A stretch of 6,632 nucleotides of DNA from positions 1 through 6,632 of the forward strand of contig JBEEMM010000080.1 of the NCBI GenBank assembly GCA_041192685.1. Direction: 5' to 3'. Below, one piece after another: positions 6,202-6,632 of the stretch. Origin of the DNA: TMED14 sp041192685 (GTDB lineage: Bacteria > Bacteroidota > Bacteroidia > Flavobacteriales > Schleiferiaceae). Each line of letters starts with the position of its first letter. Position 1 is the stretch's first letter. The notes beneath the pieces were generated by a model. It saw nothing but the letters and a program-made list of their open reading frames with translations. It was not told the DNA's origin and did no database searches. A program made the translations under genes and the position numbers.

Positions 6202-6632
6202 CTAGACGAGGTAGAAAAAGGTGAATACAAAAACCCATACTAAATCCACGAAGTGCCAGTACAAGCCCACTTTTTCTACCATTTGGTAGCTTTTGCGGCG
6301 CTCATAGGTTCCCAAAAGGACATTGTAAAAAATAATGATGTTGAAAATTACCCCCGAAAAGACGTGGAATCCGTGAAAGCCCGTAATGAAGAAGAAGAAG
6401 TTCGCAAACTGTCCCTGGCCGTATTCGTTGTGCTTCATGTTCGCACCCTGCACCACCTGAGCATTTTGAATTAAGCGCAAGGACTCCGCGCGGGTTAACT
6501 GGGCATGACCCTTGCCCGGAGACTGCAGCACCAAACCTTCGTTGGCCTCAAAAGCCGTTTTGACCTCGCCTGTACCGAACTTCTCTAGGTGGTTGGATGC
6601 GTGTCCGGCCTCGCCATCAACGAGTTGGCTCA
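6202..6632 (-). CDS. Cytochrome c oxidase subunit III, C-terminal 142 residues (truncated by window edge)
   Basis: The frame is open from the right edge (first full codon at 6630) to TAG at 6204-6202. Two C-terminal membrane helices carry the subunit III signature: NFFFFITGFHGFHVFSGVIF at 77-96 of the visible part, with the conserved HGxH, and YWHFVDLVWVFVFTFFY at 124-140, with the conserved WHFVDxVW. Subunit III is an integral component of heme-copper oxidases that supports proton uptake and stability but holds no redox centre. The visible fragment opens with about 74 hydrophilic residues before the HGFH helix, much longer than the loop of a minimal subunit III. No true start is visible; an internal TTG at 6534 lies in mid-protein and is not a start. 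Subunit IV follows after 2 bases. Both cytochrome c and quinol oxidases use this subunit; SCO and the context favour the cytochrome c type. Confidence 0.92.
   Translation of the reverse strand, partial: SQLVDGEAGHASNHLEKFGTGEVKTAFEANEGLVLQSPGKGHAQLTRAESLRLIQNAQVVQGANMKHNEYGQGQFANFFFFITGFHGFHVFSGVIFNIIIFYNVLLGTYERRKSYQMVEKVGLYWHFVDLVWVFVFTFFYLV

Noticed and set aside
5895..6230. A 111-codon minus-strand frame overlapping subunit IV
   Set aside because: It is an alternative frame of the subunit IV gene and lacks its membrane-helix pattern.

Overview
This 6.6 kb window is a compact, ordinary-looking bacterial chromosome segment in which every supported gene lies on the minus strand, so it reads right to left. 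The protein families suggest Bacteroidota, most likely a Flavobacteriales-type organism. The evidence is a heme-copper oxidase tail with cytochrome c oxidase subunit III, a prokaryotic subunit IV, SCO and DUF420, a PiT phosphate transporter with the motif GVANDAVNFLNS, almost no Shine-Dalgarno sequences, and a TAnnTTTG-type promoter element. Base composition looks roughly balanced in GC, and the finer taxonomic placement is inference.

Layout in transcription order: the C-terminal part of cytochrome c oxidase subunit III (right edge to 6202), subunit IV (6199-5879), an SCO1/SenC copper chaperone (5875-5189), a DUF420 membrane protein (5192-4641), a 76-residue exported membrane protein with a CxxC motif (4644-4414), a TolC-family outer-membrane efflux protein (4379-2931), a HlyD/MacA-type periplasmic adaptor (2938-1712), and the tRNA t6A-modification protein TsaB (1709-1035). 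These eight genes are separated by at most 34 bases and often overlap, so they probably form one transcription unit. A 107-base gap follows, with a weak candidate terminator and a candidate promoter. A PiT-family phosphate transporter (927-1) then runs off the left edge.

The right half deals with building aerobic terminal oxidase. Subunits III and IV are structural, SCO delivers copper to the CuA site, and DUF420 proteins are linked to oxidase function. The small CxxC protein is translationally coupled to DUF420 by an ATGA overlap and is the least understood and most interesting gene here. The middle encodes two of the three parts of a tripartite efflux system, with no inner-membrane pump visible. 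TsaB at the 3' end is a housekeeping tRNA-modification gene that seems to have joined the cluster. No mobile elements, CRISPR arrays, RNA genes or broken genes were seen. No stretch longer than 300 bases lacks a gene.
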